Origin: Burkholderiales bacterium
Lineage (GTDB): Bacteria > Pseudomonadota > Gammaproteobacteria > Burkholderiales > Usitatibacteraceae
Reading direction: 5' to 3'
Assembly: GCA_025350945.1 (NCBI GenBank)
Contig: JANXWW010000378.1
Coordinates: forward strand, 1-20,374
Length of the DNA stretch: 20,374 bases
The notes under the pieces were generated by a model that made no database searches, was not told the origin of the DNA, and saw only the letters and a list, made by a program, of their open reading frames with translations. Both the position numbers and the translations under genes were made by a program. Positions 6,918 to 15,655 of this stretch are shown here, in pieces. Position 1 is the first letter of the stretch, and each line of letters opens with the position of its first letter.

Positions 6918-8621
6918 TTAAGCAAACGAGTTTGTTTTAGCTAGAGCATCTTCCCCAGCGCTAACGCTGTGCGGATTGACGCGATAGAACGGACAGCCAG
7001 AACCGGTAACCATTTGATACTGGCTCCCAGCAGGCCCCGACCAACCCAGCTCAGAGAACTCCAGCGCCTCAGGTGTACCGTCGACATCAAAGCAACCGGG
7101 CTCGCGTTCGACCAGGTTGATTATGAGATCAGCCAAACGCATTTGCAGCTTGCCGCGTACCGACAGCAATCGCAAAACAGGCGTCCACACGACGCGGCTG
7201 CGATAGGTACCGACATAAGCACGATGGTTGTCGGTTTGCGGACACGGGCTTGCAAAAGTGCTGGCGCTGCCTGGCGCGGCATGCCCCTCTTTGGCGAGGT
7301 AGGTAGCACCATGATCGAGACCGGCAATACTTCCCGACTCATCGCGATGTAGATTCAGTTCATAAGTTCGCAGCGAAGCATGGTGAACAAGGTAACGATC
7401 GACGTCACAGGCTTCTAATGCAACGACGTTACCCGCTACTTCTAGCGTGGGTTTATCGGCGTCTCCGCCAATGCACCAGGACAACACGCCGTCGCTGTAA
7501 CGCCCACGCGCTTCGTCGGGCAGCTGCAATGCGATGGGGGGTAGTTGTAGTGTCTCGCTGGCGTGCGGCCTGCACGCCAGCAGTAAGTTGTCAAGCCGCG
7601 AACCGGCGCTCGATTGGTGGTCAACGCCAAGGTTCGTCAACAGCATATAGCCGTACCCGTGCTCCATGTCAGCCTTGTAGGAGCAACAATAGCCCATCAT
7701 CCCGCCTGTGTGCCCAAGAACAGGTGACGTATCGGTAGTTCCCCGTATCGAAAATATACCGAGTGCGTAGTCCACGTCGTCGCGCTCCGTCACCACTCGT
7801 GGTCGACACAGATTGTCAAACGATGACGAGTCAATCAACGTCGGTAGGCGATTCAACAGGGAGGTGACGAAGGTCGCCATGTCGTGCGCGTTCGAGATCA
7901 CGCAACCCGAACCGCCTGTGATTACTTCCCAAGGCGCTTCGTGCAATGCGTCGCTACTCAACCTTGGTGAGTCATCCATCGCGCCCCGGTGTCCGCGCAC
8001 ACAAAGGGCGCGTGCCGAATTTGTGATCGCACCGAGTGTTTGGTGCATGCCCAAGGGCTGAAAAACTTCGCGGGCCAACACCTCGGCGAGCGAGGCACCG
8101 TGCAACGTTTCGAGCGTTGCGCCCAAAAGATCGAAGGCAGTGTTGGAGTAGTAAAAGCTGACGCCGTTCGGCGGGCGTGCGGCACGCGCTCGTAGCGCCC
8201 AAACGGCCTCGAGGTTTGATTCATGCGTTACGAACGTACCCGTTCGCAACCCCGAGGTGTGCGATAACAGTTGCTCGATCGTCGGTGCTGTCGTTCCGTC
8301 AACGGTAGCCCACGGCAGGTGACGGTCGATTGGGTCGTCGAGTTTGCACCGCCCCTCTCGCACGCAACGCAGCAGCGCGAGCGCGACGAAGGTTTTTGTG
8401 ATCGAACCAACCTGGTACAGCGTCGTCGGCCCTACCGGTCGGCGTGACGCTTCGTCTTCCACACCGCGGCTTATCTGGACGCGGTTGCCCTGCGCATCGA
8501 CAAAGATCATCACGGCCGATGGCGTCCGCCTGACGCGAAGGTATTCGTCCAATAGCGGTGCGGCGCGCTCTGCCCATTCGTTGAGCATGGGGTTCACTGT
8601 TGCCGTTTTCGATGTGTTCAT
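6918..8621 (-). CDS. Beta-lactamase-fold serine hydrolase (peptidase S12 / MlrB- or D-aminopeptidase-like)
   Basis: A 567-aa serine hydrolase of the class C beta-lactamase/penicillin-binding-protein superfamily. From the ATG at 8621 the motifs are SITK (S73 nucleophile, K76), YSN (Y158-N160) and HTGG (304-307, the KTG equivalent): the full catalytic set. A C-terminal domain of about 170 residues follows, as in many S12 peptidases. There is no signal peptide, so it should act in the cytoplasm. Members include D-aminopeptidases, esterases and MlrB, which cuts linearised microcystin. Start 8621 is preferred because it lies 22 nt after the dgcA-like stop; an ATG at 8711 would overlap that gene by 68 nt and has no ribosome-binding site. 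Its place between the D-Glu enzymes and a CPBP protease supports a peptidase role, likely on D-residue peptides; substrate inferred only. Confidence 0.88.
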   Translation of the reverse strand: MNTSKTATVNPMLNEWAERAAPLLDEYLRVRRTPSAVMIFVDAQGNRVQISRGVEDEASRRPVGPTTLYQVGSITKTFVALALLRCVREGRCKLDDPIDRHLPWATVDGTTAPTIEQLLSHTSGLRTGTFVTHESNLEAVWALRARAARPPNGVSFYYSNTAFDLLGATLETLHGASLAEVLAREVFQPLGMHQTLGAITNSARALCVRGHRGAMDDSPRLSSDALHEAPWEVITGGSGCVISNAHDMATFVTSLLNRLPTLIDSSSFDNLCRPRVVTERDDVDYALGIFSIRGTTDTSPVLGHTGGMMGYCCSYKADMEHGYGYMLLTNLGVDHQSSAGSRLDNLLLACRPHASETLQLPPIALQLPDEARGRYSDGVLSWCIGGDADKPTLEVAGNVVALEACDVDRYLVHHASLRTYELNLHRDESGSIAGLDHGATYLAKEGHAAPGSASTFASPCPQTDNHRAYVGTYRSRVVWTPVLRLLSVRGKLQMRLADLIINLVEREPGCFDVDGTPEALEFSELGWSGPAGSQYQMVTGSGCPFYRVNPHSVSAGEDALAKTNSFA

Positions 8622-8643
8622 GCTAGAAGTGCCCAAATTAAGT

Positions 8644-9627
8644 TCATCCCCAAAGTGCCGCATTGGGCGGCGATAAGAAACTAGCGCGGTATTCAAGCGG
8701 ATGCTTGACATCGGTCGAAATCAGCAAGGGACCGTCTAAGTCAACAAAGTCGCAGTGCTGCGCTACCAGCACGCCCGGTGCCATGCCCAGCGAGCTACCG
8801 CCCATACAGCCCACCATCAGGCGCATGCCGGCGTCCAGCCCCGCTTGGGAGGCTCTCAGTGCCTCGGTAAGACCGCCCGTCTTGTCGAGCTTGATGTTCA
8901 GCACTTGATATTTGGCTCGCAGTGCGGGGATCGACGAAGTGTCTGTGAACGATTCGTCTGCAGCCACCGGTATGGGTAAACGCAGCTCACGCAGCGCGTC
9001 GTCCGCCCCTACGGCCAGAGGTTGTTCGAGCAGCACTACGTTCAATGCTGCCAGTTGATCGGATTGCGTTCGCAGCAGCTCGGCGGTCCAAGCCTGGTTG
9101 GGATCGACGATGATGCGCGCGTTCGGAATCGCGGCGTGCACGATCCGCACGGGCTCAAGCGCGCGGTCTAAATTGGTTTTGACTTTGACCAGCGTCAAAT
9201 CGGCGCGCTGTGAGGCCATGCGGCGCAGGTCGGCGTCGTCCATGATGCCGAAGGTATAGGCCGTCTCGACGGGCTTCAACCGCTTCAAGCCGGCAGCCTG
9301 CCATGCTGGCACGCCGCTACGCTTGGCCTCCAGGTCCCACAACGCGCAATCAATCGCGTTGCGTGCGCCACAGGCGGGGAGCAGCCTCTGCAATTCATCT
9401 CGCGACAAGCCTTCCTGCACCGCACCTGCTACCTGGCTGATTTGCGCGATGATCGATTCCGGCGTTTCGCCTTCGTAATCGAGCCCGATTGCTTCGGCAT
9501 GGCCGATATGTCCTTGTGCGTCGGTCAAGGTCAGTTGTACGCAGTGTTCCTCAGTCATCACGCCGCGCGAGATGGTAAACGGCACGTGAAACTGAAACGA
9601 AACAACTTTTGTGGCGATTTGGATCAT
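8644..9627 (-). CDS. dgcA: Enolase-superfamily epimerase: N-acetyl-D-Glu racemase DgcA or dipeptide epimerase
   Basis: A 327-aa member of the MR/MLE branch of the enolase superfamily. From ATG 9627 the catalytic lysines are K148 and K150 (LVKVK) and K246 (LNIKLDKTGG); metal ligands are D175 (VDPNQAW), E201 (LLEQPL) and D224 (VAADESF). RNAIDCALWDLEAK and MVGCMGGSSLGMAPG are typical of the L-Ala-D/L-Glu epimerase and DgcA group. Paired with DgcN, such enzymes convert N-acetyl-D-Glu to N-acetyl-L-Glu; alone, homologues epimerise murein dipeptides. The directly preceding DUF1611 gene favours DgcA. A GGAG at 9635-9638 sits 7 nt before ATG 9627 and decides this start; a GTG at 9660 overlapping the dgcN stop is the alternative. 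Confidence 0.85.
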   Translation of the reverse strand: MIQIATKVVSFQFHVPFTISRGVMTEEHCVQLTLTDAQGHIGHAEAIGLDYEGETPESIIAQISQVAGAVQEGLSRDELQRLLPACGARNAIDCALWDLEAKRSGVPAWQAAGLKRLKPVETAYTFGIMDDADLRRMASQRADLTLVKVKTNLDRALEPVRIVHAAIPNARIIVDPNQAWTAELLRTQSDQLAALNVVLLEQPLAVGADDALRELRLPIPVAADESFTDTSSIPALRAKYQVLNIKLDKTGGLTEALRASQAGLDAGMRLMVGCMGGSSLGMAPGVLVAQHCDFVDLDGPLLISTDVKHPLEYRASFLSPPNAALWG

Positions 9628-9634
9628 TGGCTGA

Positions 9635-9638
9635 CTCC
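9635..9638 (-). promoter_or_regulatory. Ribosome-binding site choosing the dgcA-like start
   Basis: GGAG on the minus strand, 7 nt before ATG 9627. It supports that codon over the overlapping GTG at 9660. Confidence 0.6.
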
Positions 9639-9656
9639 AGGAGTAACAAGAAAGAT

Positions 9657-10697
9657 TCACCCAATGGCGTCCGTGAGTCGCCGCAGTACAGGCGACAAGT
9701 CCGACTCCATTGGATCGAAGGCAGGTAGCGCAAGTTCGTCTTGCATACGAGCGAACAAGGCTTCTCGTTCATGTGCGGCGTAGCCTTTCGTATTTAATGC
9801 GATGCCAACGCAGCGAATTGCTGCGTTGGTACGGCGCCCGAGCAGCAAGTGAACATCAATCGCTTCCCGCAGCGATGGCATCGCGAAGGCCGGGTGGCCA
9901 TCAATTGCCTGCCGGCGCGGGTGATGGCACAAGACGATCACGTCAGGTTGAGAGCCGTGCAACAGACCGAGCGATACGCCGGCATACGAAGGATGAAAGA
10001 GTGAGCCTTGCCCTTCAATCACATCCCAATGGTCGGGCGTATTGGCAGGCGACAGCGCCTCGGCCGCACCCGCCACGAAGTCGGATACCACAGCGTCGAC
10101 GGCAATGCCAGCGCCGCTGATCATGATGCCGGTTTGCCCGGTGGCGCGAAAAGTTGCCTTGATGCCAGCACGTTGCATCGCACGAGTGAGCGCGAGCGCC
10201 GTGTACTTTTTGCCTAACGCGCAATCGGTACCTACTGTTAGCAGCCGCTTGCCGCTGCGCTTGATACCGTTGCCGATAGGAGGCGTCTGGCTCGCATGAC
10301 GAACATCAATCATGCGGCGGCCCGAGCGTTGCGCCGCTGCCACCAGTTCGGGGATCGACCGGAGCCGGGTGTGCATTCCGCTGACGATATCGAGCCCCGC
10401 GTCGAGCGCTTGGATAAGTGCCTTCACCCACGAAGGGTCAATCGCACCACCGACTGGCGCCACACCAATCAACAGCGACTGCACGCCCAACGACTGTGCT
10501 TGCGCGGGCGTCAGCGTCGGCAAACCGAGGTCCACCGTGCCACCAGGAAGCCGCCATTGGCCCACGCAAGCCTCAGGCCGCCAGTCGCGCAGCCCGAACG
10601 CGGTTTTGGCGTTGCTGTCGCTCGTTTCGCCGCCGGTAAACAGCAGGTACGGCAGCCGTATTTCAACCGCGATTGAACTGGGATTACTCGAAAGCAT
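9657..10697 (-). CDS. dgcN: DUF1611 protein, D-glutamate N-acetyltransferase DgcN-like
   Basis: A 346-aa DUF1611 protein. A P-loop lies at 156-164 (GTDCALGKK) after a Rossmann-like N-terminal domain. Family hallmarks include ATGQTGIMISGAGIAVDAVV, DVIEGQGSLFHPSYAGVSLG and an ALNTKG strand near the end. DgcN members acetylate D-glutamate to N-acetyl-D-glutamate, the first step of the DgcN-DgcA route of D-Glu catabolism; the DgcA-like gene follows directly. No signal peptide: cytoplasmic. The start overlaps the last 14 nt of the TonB receptor gene, indicating co-transcription and coupled translation. Assignment within DUF1611 rests on the neighbouring epimerase and family motifs; activity on D-Glu itself is inferred. 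Confidence 0.85.
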   Translation of the reverse strand: MLSSNPSSIAVEIRLPYLLFTGGETSDSNAKTAFGLRDWRPEACVGQWRLPGGTVDLGLPTLTPAQAQSLGVQSLLIGVAPVGGAIDPSWVKALIQALDAGLDIVSGMHTRLRSIPELVAAAQRSGRRMIDVRHASQTPPIGNGIKRSGKRLLTVGTDCALGKKYTALALTRAMQRAGIKATFRATGQTGIMISGAGIAVDAVVSDFVAGAAEALSPANTPDHWDVIEGQGSLFHPSYAGVSLGLLHGSQPDVIVLCHHPRRQAIDGHPAFAMPSLREAIDVHLLLGRRTNAAIRCVGIALNTKGYAAHEREALFARMQDELALPAFDPMESDLSPVLRRLTDAIG

Positions 10698-13314
10698 AGT
10701 TCAACCCGAGCACAAACGTACGCCCGCGCGGGTCGCTGTAGCGTGGGTCATAGCCACTTTGCAGCAGCGAGAACTGATTGGATGCGGGCGGTTGCTTATC
10801 CAGCAGATTCTTGATGCTTAACGAAATCTTGAATGCGCGAATGGGCTCGTAGGTCGCGGTGAGATCGCTAGTGGTGTAGGTTGATACGCGTCGCGTTGCG
10901 CCGGACGAGAGGAGCTGTTCGTCCTGGTAGCCGGCGATGTAGTTGTTGTTCAGGATCACGCCCCACGCGTTGTAGGCCCAGTCAAGCGACAACGAGTGAC
11001 GCCAACGTTGCACGGGTGGCCCATTGTCGGCGCGCCCAAGCGAGCTCTTGGTCGTTTGGCCCTGCGTGCGATCAAATCTGGTCACGTAGGTGCCGCGCAG
11101 GCCCAGGGTGAGTTGACCAAGCCCTGGAAGACTGGTGCGATATCGCGTCTCGACGTCGAAGCCTTGCGTTTTCACGGTGCCGAAGTTTTTGTAGCCCAGT
11201 TGCAATAGCGTGATCGGCCCAGGCAATGTCGGAAACGCGGGGTCGACCGGGCCGCGAATGACCGAGCCGCTGAACTCGTTGAAGTTGGAGAACAGAGTCT
11301 GGTCGAACACGATTTGAATGTCGTCCTCCTTCTGAATGGACCAGAAGTCGAGACTGCTGAACCACCCGGCAACGGGTTCTGCTGCGAAGCCCATTGAGAA
11401 TTGCTTCGAGCGCTCTGGCTTCAAGTCACGGTTGCCACCCAGCAAGTAGGGAAAAGTGGCGTTGCAGTCAGTCGGTAAGCGGGTGGTGGGACAGCGCAGT
11501 GGGTCGCTGAACTGCTGAAAGGTCACATCGCTTCTCGGTGCGGAAAGCGTCTCGCGCAGCGACGGTGCGCGAAAACCCGTATTGGCAGAGGCGCGCATGA
11601 GCCATTCTTTGCTGGGAGCCCAGCGCAGCGACACTTTGGGATTGGTAGAGTTGCCGGCGAAGGAGTAGCGGTCGTGCCGCACTGCCAATTGCAACTCGAC
11701 CGACTTCACGACCGGTATGGCCAGTTCGGCAAACACGGCCTTGACGTCGCGCTGGCCCTCGGTGTCGCCCGGAGATGTATAGCCGATTGCATCTTTGTTC
11801 GCGACAATATCGGTAAATCGGTCCGCGAATGTCTCGCGCCGCGCTTCAGCGCCAACAGCCAGCGCGAGCATGCCGCCGTCGAGCTTGAGGAGGTCGCGCG
11901 ATACCTTGACGTCGATGCCCGTCGATGTTGATTTGGCGCGACGTACTTCGCCAACGATACGTGCATCGCGGTAAGCTGCGTCGCCCGCCGGACCCGAAGG
12001 GCCAAAGGGATTAATCAAGCCGCTTTGGAGCGCCGCGTTGAATCTTGCAAACGACAGCAAGCCATTGTCGAATCGAACGTTACCGCGGCTTTCGCTGCGG
12101 TTCAGCGCCGCCGAGTAGTCCCAGTCCAAAACTGTACCGTCGACGCCAGCCACGGCGCGAGTGGCGTTGGTGGTGTCGGTGTTCAAGTACAGCCCAGCGG
12201 GCTCGGCCCGAAAAGCCAGTGGGATAGCCCCGGCACCTGCAAACGCCGCTGGGAAATACGGCGAGCTCTCGGGCAGAAGGGGGGGCAAGCCTGTGGCCGC
12301 CAGGTAACCCCCAGTCACAAAGGTTGGGGGACCTACCGAGACCAGCGTGTTGCGTGACGCAGAGACCTCGGCGAAGGCGCGATGGTTGCGCCCCAACTGC
12401 GCGACGCCGCGGCCAAAGAAATTCACCTTGTCATTCTTGGACAACAAATCAAGAAATGGCGCCGTGTCGTAGCTGCACGCACTACCCACACGAACAGTGT
12501 TGGGCCCGCATGCCCCTGTCGGATCGAGGCTGAATATCTCGCCAGTGGTGGGATTTATGATGTTGGCCGGGAAGGTGCCAAGCGCGCTGGTGGCGTCTAG
12601 ACCGATTTCGGGGCGGTAACCAGTACGAGAAAAGTCGCGTTGGCGCGCGCTAAGCGCATCGTTGTGTGCGATGTCGAGCGACATCAGTACGTTGTATCCG
12701 TTGCTGCCGAGGTCGCCCATGCCGCCCGTGGCTGTGAACCTTTTCTGGCCGCCGCCACGACGCTGAGGTGCACTCTGCGTGTACCCAACTTCGGCACCTC
12801 GATAGTCGTTGCGCAGGATGAAGTTGATGACGCCGCCCACCGCGTCGGCGCCGTAGATGGCCGAGGCACCGTCCTTGAGCACCTCGACTCGATCGATTGC
12901 GCCCAAGGGAATCGTGCCAAGGTCGGTACCAACGCCGCTGAAGGCAAACGTTGCCAATCGCCGTCCGTTGAGCAGCACGAGCGTGGTGCCTTCGCCGATG
13001 CCGCGCAGCGATACCGACGCGAAACCTGGAAACACGCCGTCGGCGCTTTGCGCCTCAGCGTAGGAGCTGTTCGTGTTGGCCGTCAGCTTGGTCATCAGCT
13101 CAGCCGCATTTAGAGCGCCTGACTTGATGATCTCATCGCGACGCAAGATCGTGATGGGCGCGCCTGTTTCGGTGTCGACACGCCGAATGCGAGACCCAGT
13201 GACCTCAATACGTTCCACGGCGGCGGTTGGTTGAGTTGGCTCCTGGTTCGCTTGGGAATAAGCGTTTGGTGTTAGCGCGGAAAGTACTGCAATCGTAAGG
13301 TAATGGCGTTTCAT
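10684..13314 (-). CDS. TonB-dependent outer-membrane receptor
   Basis: An 876-aa outer-membrane, TonB-energised importer. It has a signal peptide (MKRHYLTIAVLSALTPNAYS, cleaved near residue 20), a TonB-box-like segment VERIEVTGSRIRR, and a plug domain with RRDEIIKSGALNAAELM, VLLNGRRLA and VEVLKDGASAIYGADAVGG. A long beta-barrel ends in LGLNYAFE, near the usual terminal aromatic. GAGGAG precedes the ATG by 8 nt. It is the first gene of the leftward operon and overlaps dgcN, so its cargo is probably what the operon degrades. Plug features match the large receptor group used for peptides, sugars and other organics as well as siderophores; no siderophore gene is nearby. Confidence 0.93.
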   Translation of the reverse strand: MKRHYLTIAVLSALTPNAYSQANQEPTQPTAAVERIEVTGSRIRRVDTETGAPITILRRDEIIKSGALNAAELMTKLTANTNSSYAEAQSADGVFPGFASVSLRGIGEGTTLVLLNGRRLATFAFSGVGTDLGTIPLGAIDRVEVLKDGASAIYGADAVGGVINFILRNDYRGAEVGYTQSAPQRRGGGQKRFTATGGMGDLGSNGYNVLMSLDIAHNDALSARQRDFSRTGYRPEIGLDATSALGTFPANIINPTTGEIFSLDPTGACGPNTVRVGSACSYDTAPFLDLLSKNDKVNFFGRGVAQLGRNHRAFAEVSASRNTLVSVGPPTFVTGGYLAATGLPPLLPESSPYFPAAFAGAGAIPLAFRAEPAGLYLNTDTTNATRAVAGVDGTVLDWDYSAALNRSESRGNVRFDNGLLSFARFNAALQSGLINPFGPSGPAGDAAYRDARIVGEVRRAKSTSTGIDVKVSRDLLKLDGGMLALAVGAEARRETFADRFTDIVANKDAIGYTSPGDTEGQRDVKAVFAELAIPVVKSVELQLAVRHDRYSFAGNSTNPKVSLRWAPSKEWLMRASANTGFRAPSLRETLSAPRSDVTFQQFSDPLRCPTTRLPTDCNATFPYLLGGNRDLKPERSKQFSMGFAAEPVAGWFSSLDFWSIQKEDDIQIVFDQTLFSNFNEFSGSVIRGPVDPAFPTLPGPITLLQLGYKNFGTVKTQGFDVETRYRTSLPGLGQLTLGLRGTYVTRFDRTQGQTTKSSLGRADNGPPVQRWRHSLSLDWAYNAWGVILNNNYIAGYQDEQLLSSGATRRVSTYTTSDLTATYEPIRAFKISLSIKNLLDKQPPASNQFSLLQSGYDPRYSDPRGRTFVLGLNYAFE

Positions 13315-13369
13315 TTTTAGCTCTCCTCAAAACTGTTTCGACGTAAACCAACAAGACTTGCTTTTTCGT

Positions 13370-13398
13370 AGCATAACAGTTATTATATTATTAATCAA
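13370..13398 (-). promoter_or_regulatory. Putative sigma70 promoter of the leftward TonB receptor operon
   Basis: On the minus strand, TTGATT (13393-13398) and TATGCT (13370-13375) are separated by exactly 17 bp. A TG one base before the -10 makes it an extended -10. The predicted start gives a leader of about 50 nt before ATG 13314. It lies in the AT-rich divergent intergenic region, placed for control by the adjacent TetR protein. Confidence 0.55.
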
Positions 13399-13471
13399 TG
13401 AAACTAGCTCATCGCTATTTTTTAGTTTGATGTTCAGCGACAATGTCCATTCACATGGGTATGGAGGATAA

Positions 13472-14068
13472 ATGCCACGAGTAGCAAATCATGACGAAAG
13501 GCGCATGGAGGTATGCGAAGCTGCCTGGACAGTTATTGCTCGGGACGGTCTCGAGTCGACAACACTTCGCGGCATTGCGCACGAATTGGGTATGACCACG
13601 GGTGTGCTGATGCACTATTTTCGAGATCGCGACGATTTACTCAGTTTTGCAATCGACGAGCTGATGAATCGGCTCGATTCCCGAGTGGAACAATTGGTAC
13701 TGGATAAAACCGGCATCCCCTACCTTGAAGCGGCTTTGCTTGGCGGGTTGCCGATTGACGCAAAGAGCCAACGCGGATGGAAAGTCTGGCTTGCGGTTAC
13801 GGGTGCGAGCGTCGGCAAACCCCATCTGCTCGAAAAGCAAAGAGTCCGATATGCGCGACAGCGCGAGCGCGCCACGGCAACTCTTAAAGCGCTTCAATCG
13901 CAAGGCTTGCTGGATAAACGAGTAAACATTGTGCAAGAGGCCGATACCATCGTCGAAATGATTGATGGGATTGGCATCGGTTGGTTCATCGACCCGTTGC
14001 GTTATACGGCAGAACGCCAAACGGCTATCGTACAGCGCTATGTTGAAAGTATGCTGGTGCGTAAATGA
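13472..14068 (+). CDS. TetR/AcrR-family transcriptional regulator
   Basis: A 198-aa TetR-type regulator, usually a ligand-released repressor. The N-terminal DNA-binding domain has the helix-turn-helix in TLRGIAHELGMTTGVLMHYF (about 34-53); the C-terminal part is the ligand/dimer domain. GGAGG (13463-13467) stands 4 nt before the ATG. It heads the rightward operon, its stop overlaps the ligase start (ATGA), and it is divergent from the TonB receptor operon; it is therefore the likely local regulator of both. A short palindrome GACA-A-TGTC (13439-13447) lies just upstream, too short to call an operator alone. Confidence 0.9.
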   Translation: MPRVANHDERRMEVCEAAWTVIARDGLESTTLRGIAHELGMTTGVLMHYFRDRDDLLSFAIDELMNRLDSRVEQLVLDKTGIPYLEAALLGGLPIDAKSQRGWKVWLAVTGASVGKPHLLEKQRVRYARQRERATATLKALQSQGLLDKRVNIVQEADTIVEMIDGIGIGWFIDPLRYTAERQTAIVQRYVESMLVRK

Positions 14069-15648
14069 ATTCCACCAACCTTGGTCAACTGTTGGATTCG
14101 CAAGCCGCTAACAACCCTTCAAAAATCCTCTTTCGCTTCAACGGCGTCTCAACCCCGGTGGGTGAGGTGGCAAAGCGCGCTGCCCGCACGGCGGCGCTAC
14201 TGAAGGCACTAGGCGTAAATTATGGTAGTCGTGTCGCGGTCATGTTGCCAAACGGTATCGAATTTCCAATCACCTGGTTCGCGTTAGCCAAGCTCGGCGC
14301 GGTCATCGTTCCGCTAAACCCCGGCTATGGCGCGCACGACCTTGGCTACGTTATCGACGATGCGGATGTCAGACATGTGGTTACCGACTCAGCAGGTGTT
14401 GTTGCGCTGCGCGAAAAACTAGCGGACGCAGTCGATAGTCTTTGCAACATCGTCTGGACTGACGTCGCCACGCCGGGCGTCGCCGCGATCAACGACGTAA
14501 CGCTCGCCGCCGCTACGCCATTGGTCGAAGCGGCTCAACAAGTCGGGCGTGACTCGTTGTTAAATCTTCAGTACACGTCAGGTACTACCGGTTTCCCCAA
14601 GGGCTGCATGCTAACGCACGGTTACTGGCTGGAACTCGCCGACCGAGCGTCTGCACTCGTTGAGAGCCGCGGCAGTGACGTAGCGTACACCTGCCAGCCC
14701 TTTTATTACATGGATCCACAGTGGATGACGGTGCTGTGTCTCGCGCAGGCGATACCGCTCGTCATTGCACCGCGCTTTTCAGCATCAACATTCTGGCGCA
14801 CGATTTGTGATGAAGGCGTCACTTTGTTTTATTGCATCGGTACCATGCCGATCATTCTTTTCAAGCAACCGGAGAACGCCGATACAGAACGCGGGCATCG
14901 ACTTCGCGCGGTCTATTGCTCGGGCATATATCCTGATCTGCATGCCCAATTCGAGGCCCGCTGGGGAGTGCCTTGGCGCGAAGTGTTTGGAATGACGGAG
15001 ACCGGTGTCGATATAGCGATGCGACTGTCTGACACCAGTAGCGTGGGCAGCGGCTCCGTCGGGCGACCTATCGCCGGAAAACTGGCACGTATCGTCGATT
15101 CGGAAGATCAAGACGTTGCTGAAGGGCAACCTGGTGAGCTTGTGATGCGCGGCTCACCCATGATGCTGGGATACTGGAAAAAACAGTCCGAGACTGAACA
15201 GGCGATGCGCAATGGCTGGTTACACACAGGTGATATTGCAGTTCGAGCGACCGACGGTTCAATACGCCTCGTCGGACGAATGAAAGACATGATTCGAAGG
15301 GCCGGCGAGAACATAGCGGCGTCGGAGGTTGAAGCAGTATTGTGTGGGCATCCAGAAGTTCTGCAAGCGGCTGTTATGCCAGCGAGTGACCCAACGCTCG
15401 GTGAAGAAGTGTGGGCTTTCATTCTTCCGAAAGCCCCCCCTGACGACGTGAGTTCATGGTTGATTGAGTTAAACACCTTCGTGCAGAGCCGCCTCGCACG
15501 TTTCAAGGTTCCGCGTTACTGGACTCTCGTCGACCATTTCCCGATGACACCTTCTGAGCGTGTTGCCAAGCATCGTCTCAAGGAAGCTCCTTATGATGTA
15601 CTTTTTCGCCACGATGTTGCTAGCGTAACGCGCAGCCAAACTCAGTAG
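14065..15648 (+). CDS. Adenylate-forming acyl-CoA synthetase/ligase (CaiC-like)
   Basis: A 527-aa ANL-superfamily enzyme that activates a carboxylic acid with ATP and transfers it to CoA. The P-loop is YTSGTTGFPKG (170-180), the acyl-AMP motif is FGMTETG (307-313), then GWLHTGD (383-389) and the hinge region GRMKDMIRRAGENIAASEVE (403-422). The C-terminal A10 segment reads TPSERVAKHRL rather than the commoner SGKxxK; a lysine is kept at about 501. ATGA overlap with tetR shows translational coupling, and the crotonase follows after 7 nt. Together they would carry out CoA-dependent breakdown of an acid. Closest-looking group is crotonobetaine/carnitine-CoA ligases, but the true substrate is unknown; in this locus an acyl or beta-amino acid part of the imported peptide is possible. 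Confidence 0.9.
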   Translation: MNSTNLGQLLDSQAANNPSKILFRFNGVSTPVGEVAKRAARTAALLKALGVNYGSRVAVMLPNGIEFPITWFALAKLGAVIVPLNPGYGAHDLGYVIDDADVRHVVTDSAGVVALREKLADAVDSLCNIVWTDVATPGVAAINDVTLAAATPLVEAAQQVGRDSLLNLQYTSGTTGFPKGCMLTHGYWLELADRASALVESRGSDVAYTCQPFYYMDPQWMTVLCLAQAIPLVIAPRFSASTFWRTICDEGVTLFYCIGTMPIILFKQPENADTERGHRLRAVYCSGIYPDLHAQFEARWGVPWREVFGMTETGVDIAMRLSDTSSVGSGSVGRPIAGKLARIVDSEDQDVAEGQPGELVMRGSPMMLGYWKKQSETEQAMRNGWLHTGDIAVRATDGSIRLVGRMKDMIRRAGENIAASEVEAVLCGHPEVLQAAVMPASDPTLGEEVWAFILPKAPPDDVSSWLIELNTFVQSRLARFKVPRYWTLVDHFPMTPSERVAKHRLKEAPYDVLFRHDVASVTRSQTQ

Positions 15649-15655
15649 AGGAACT

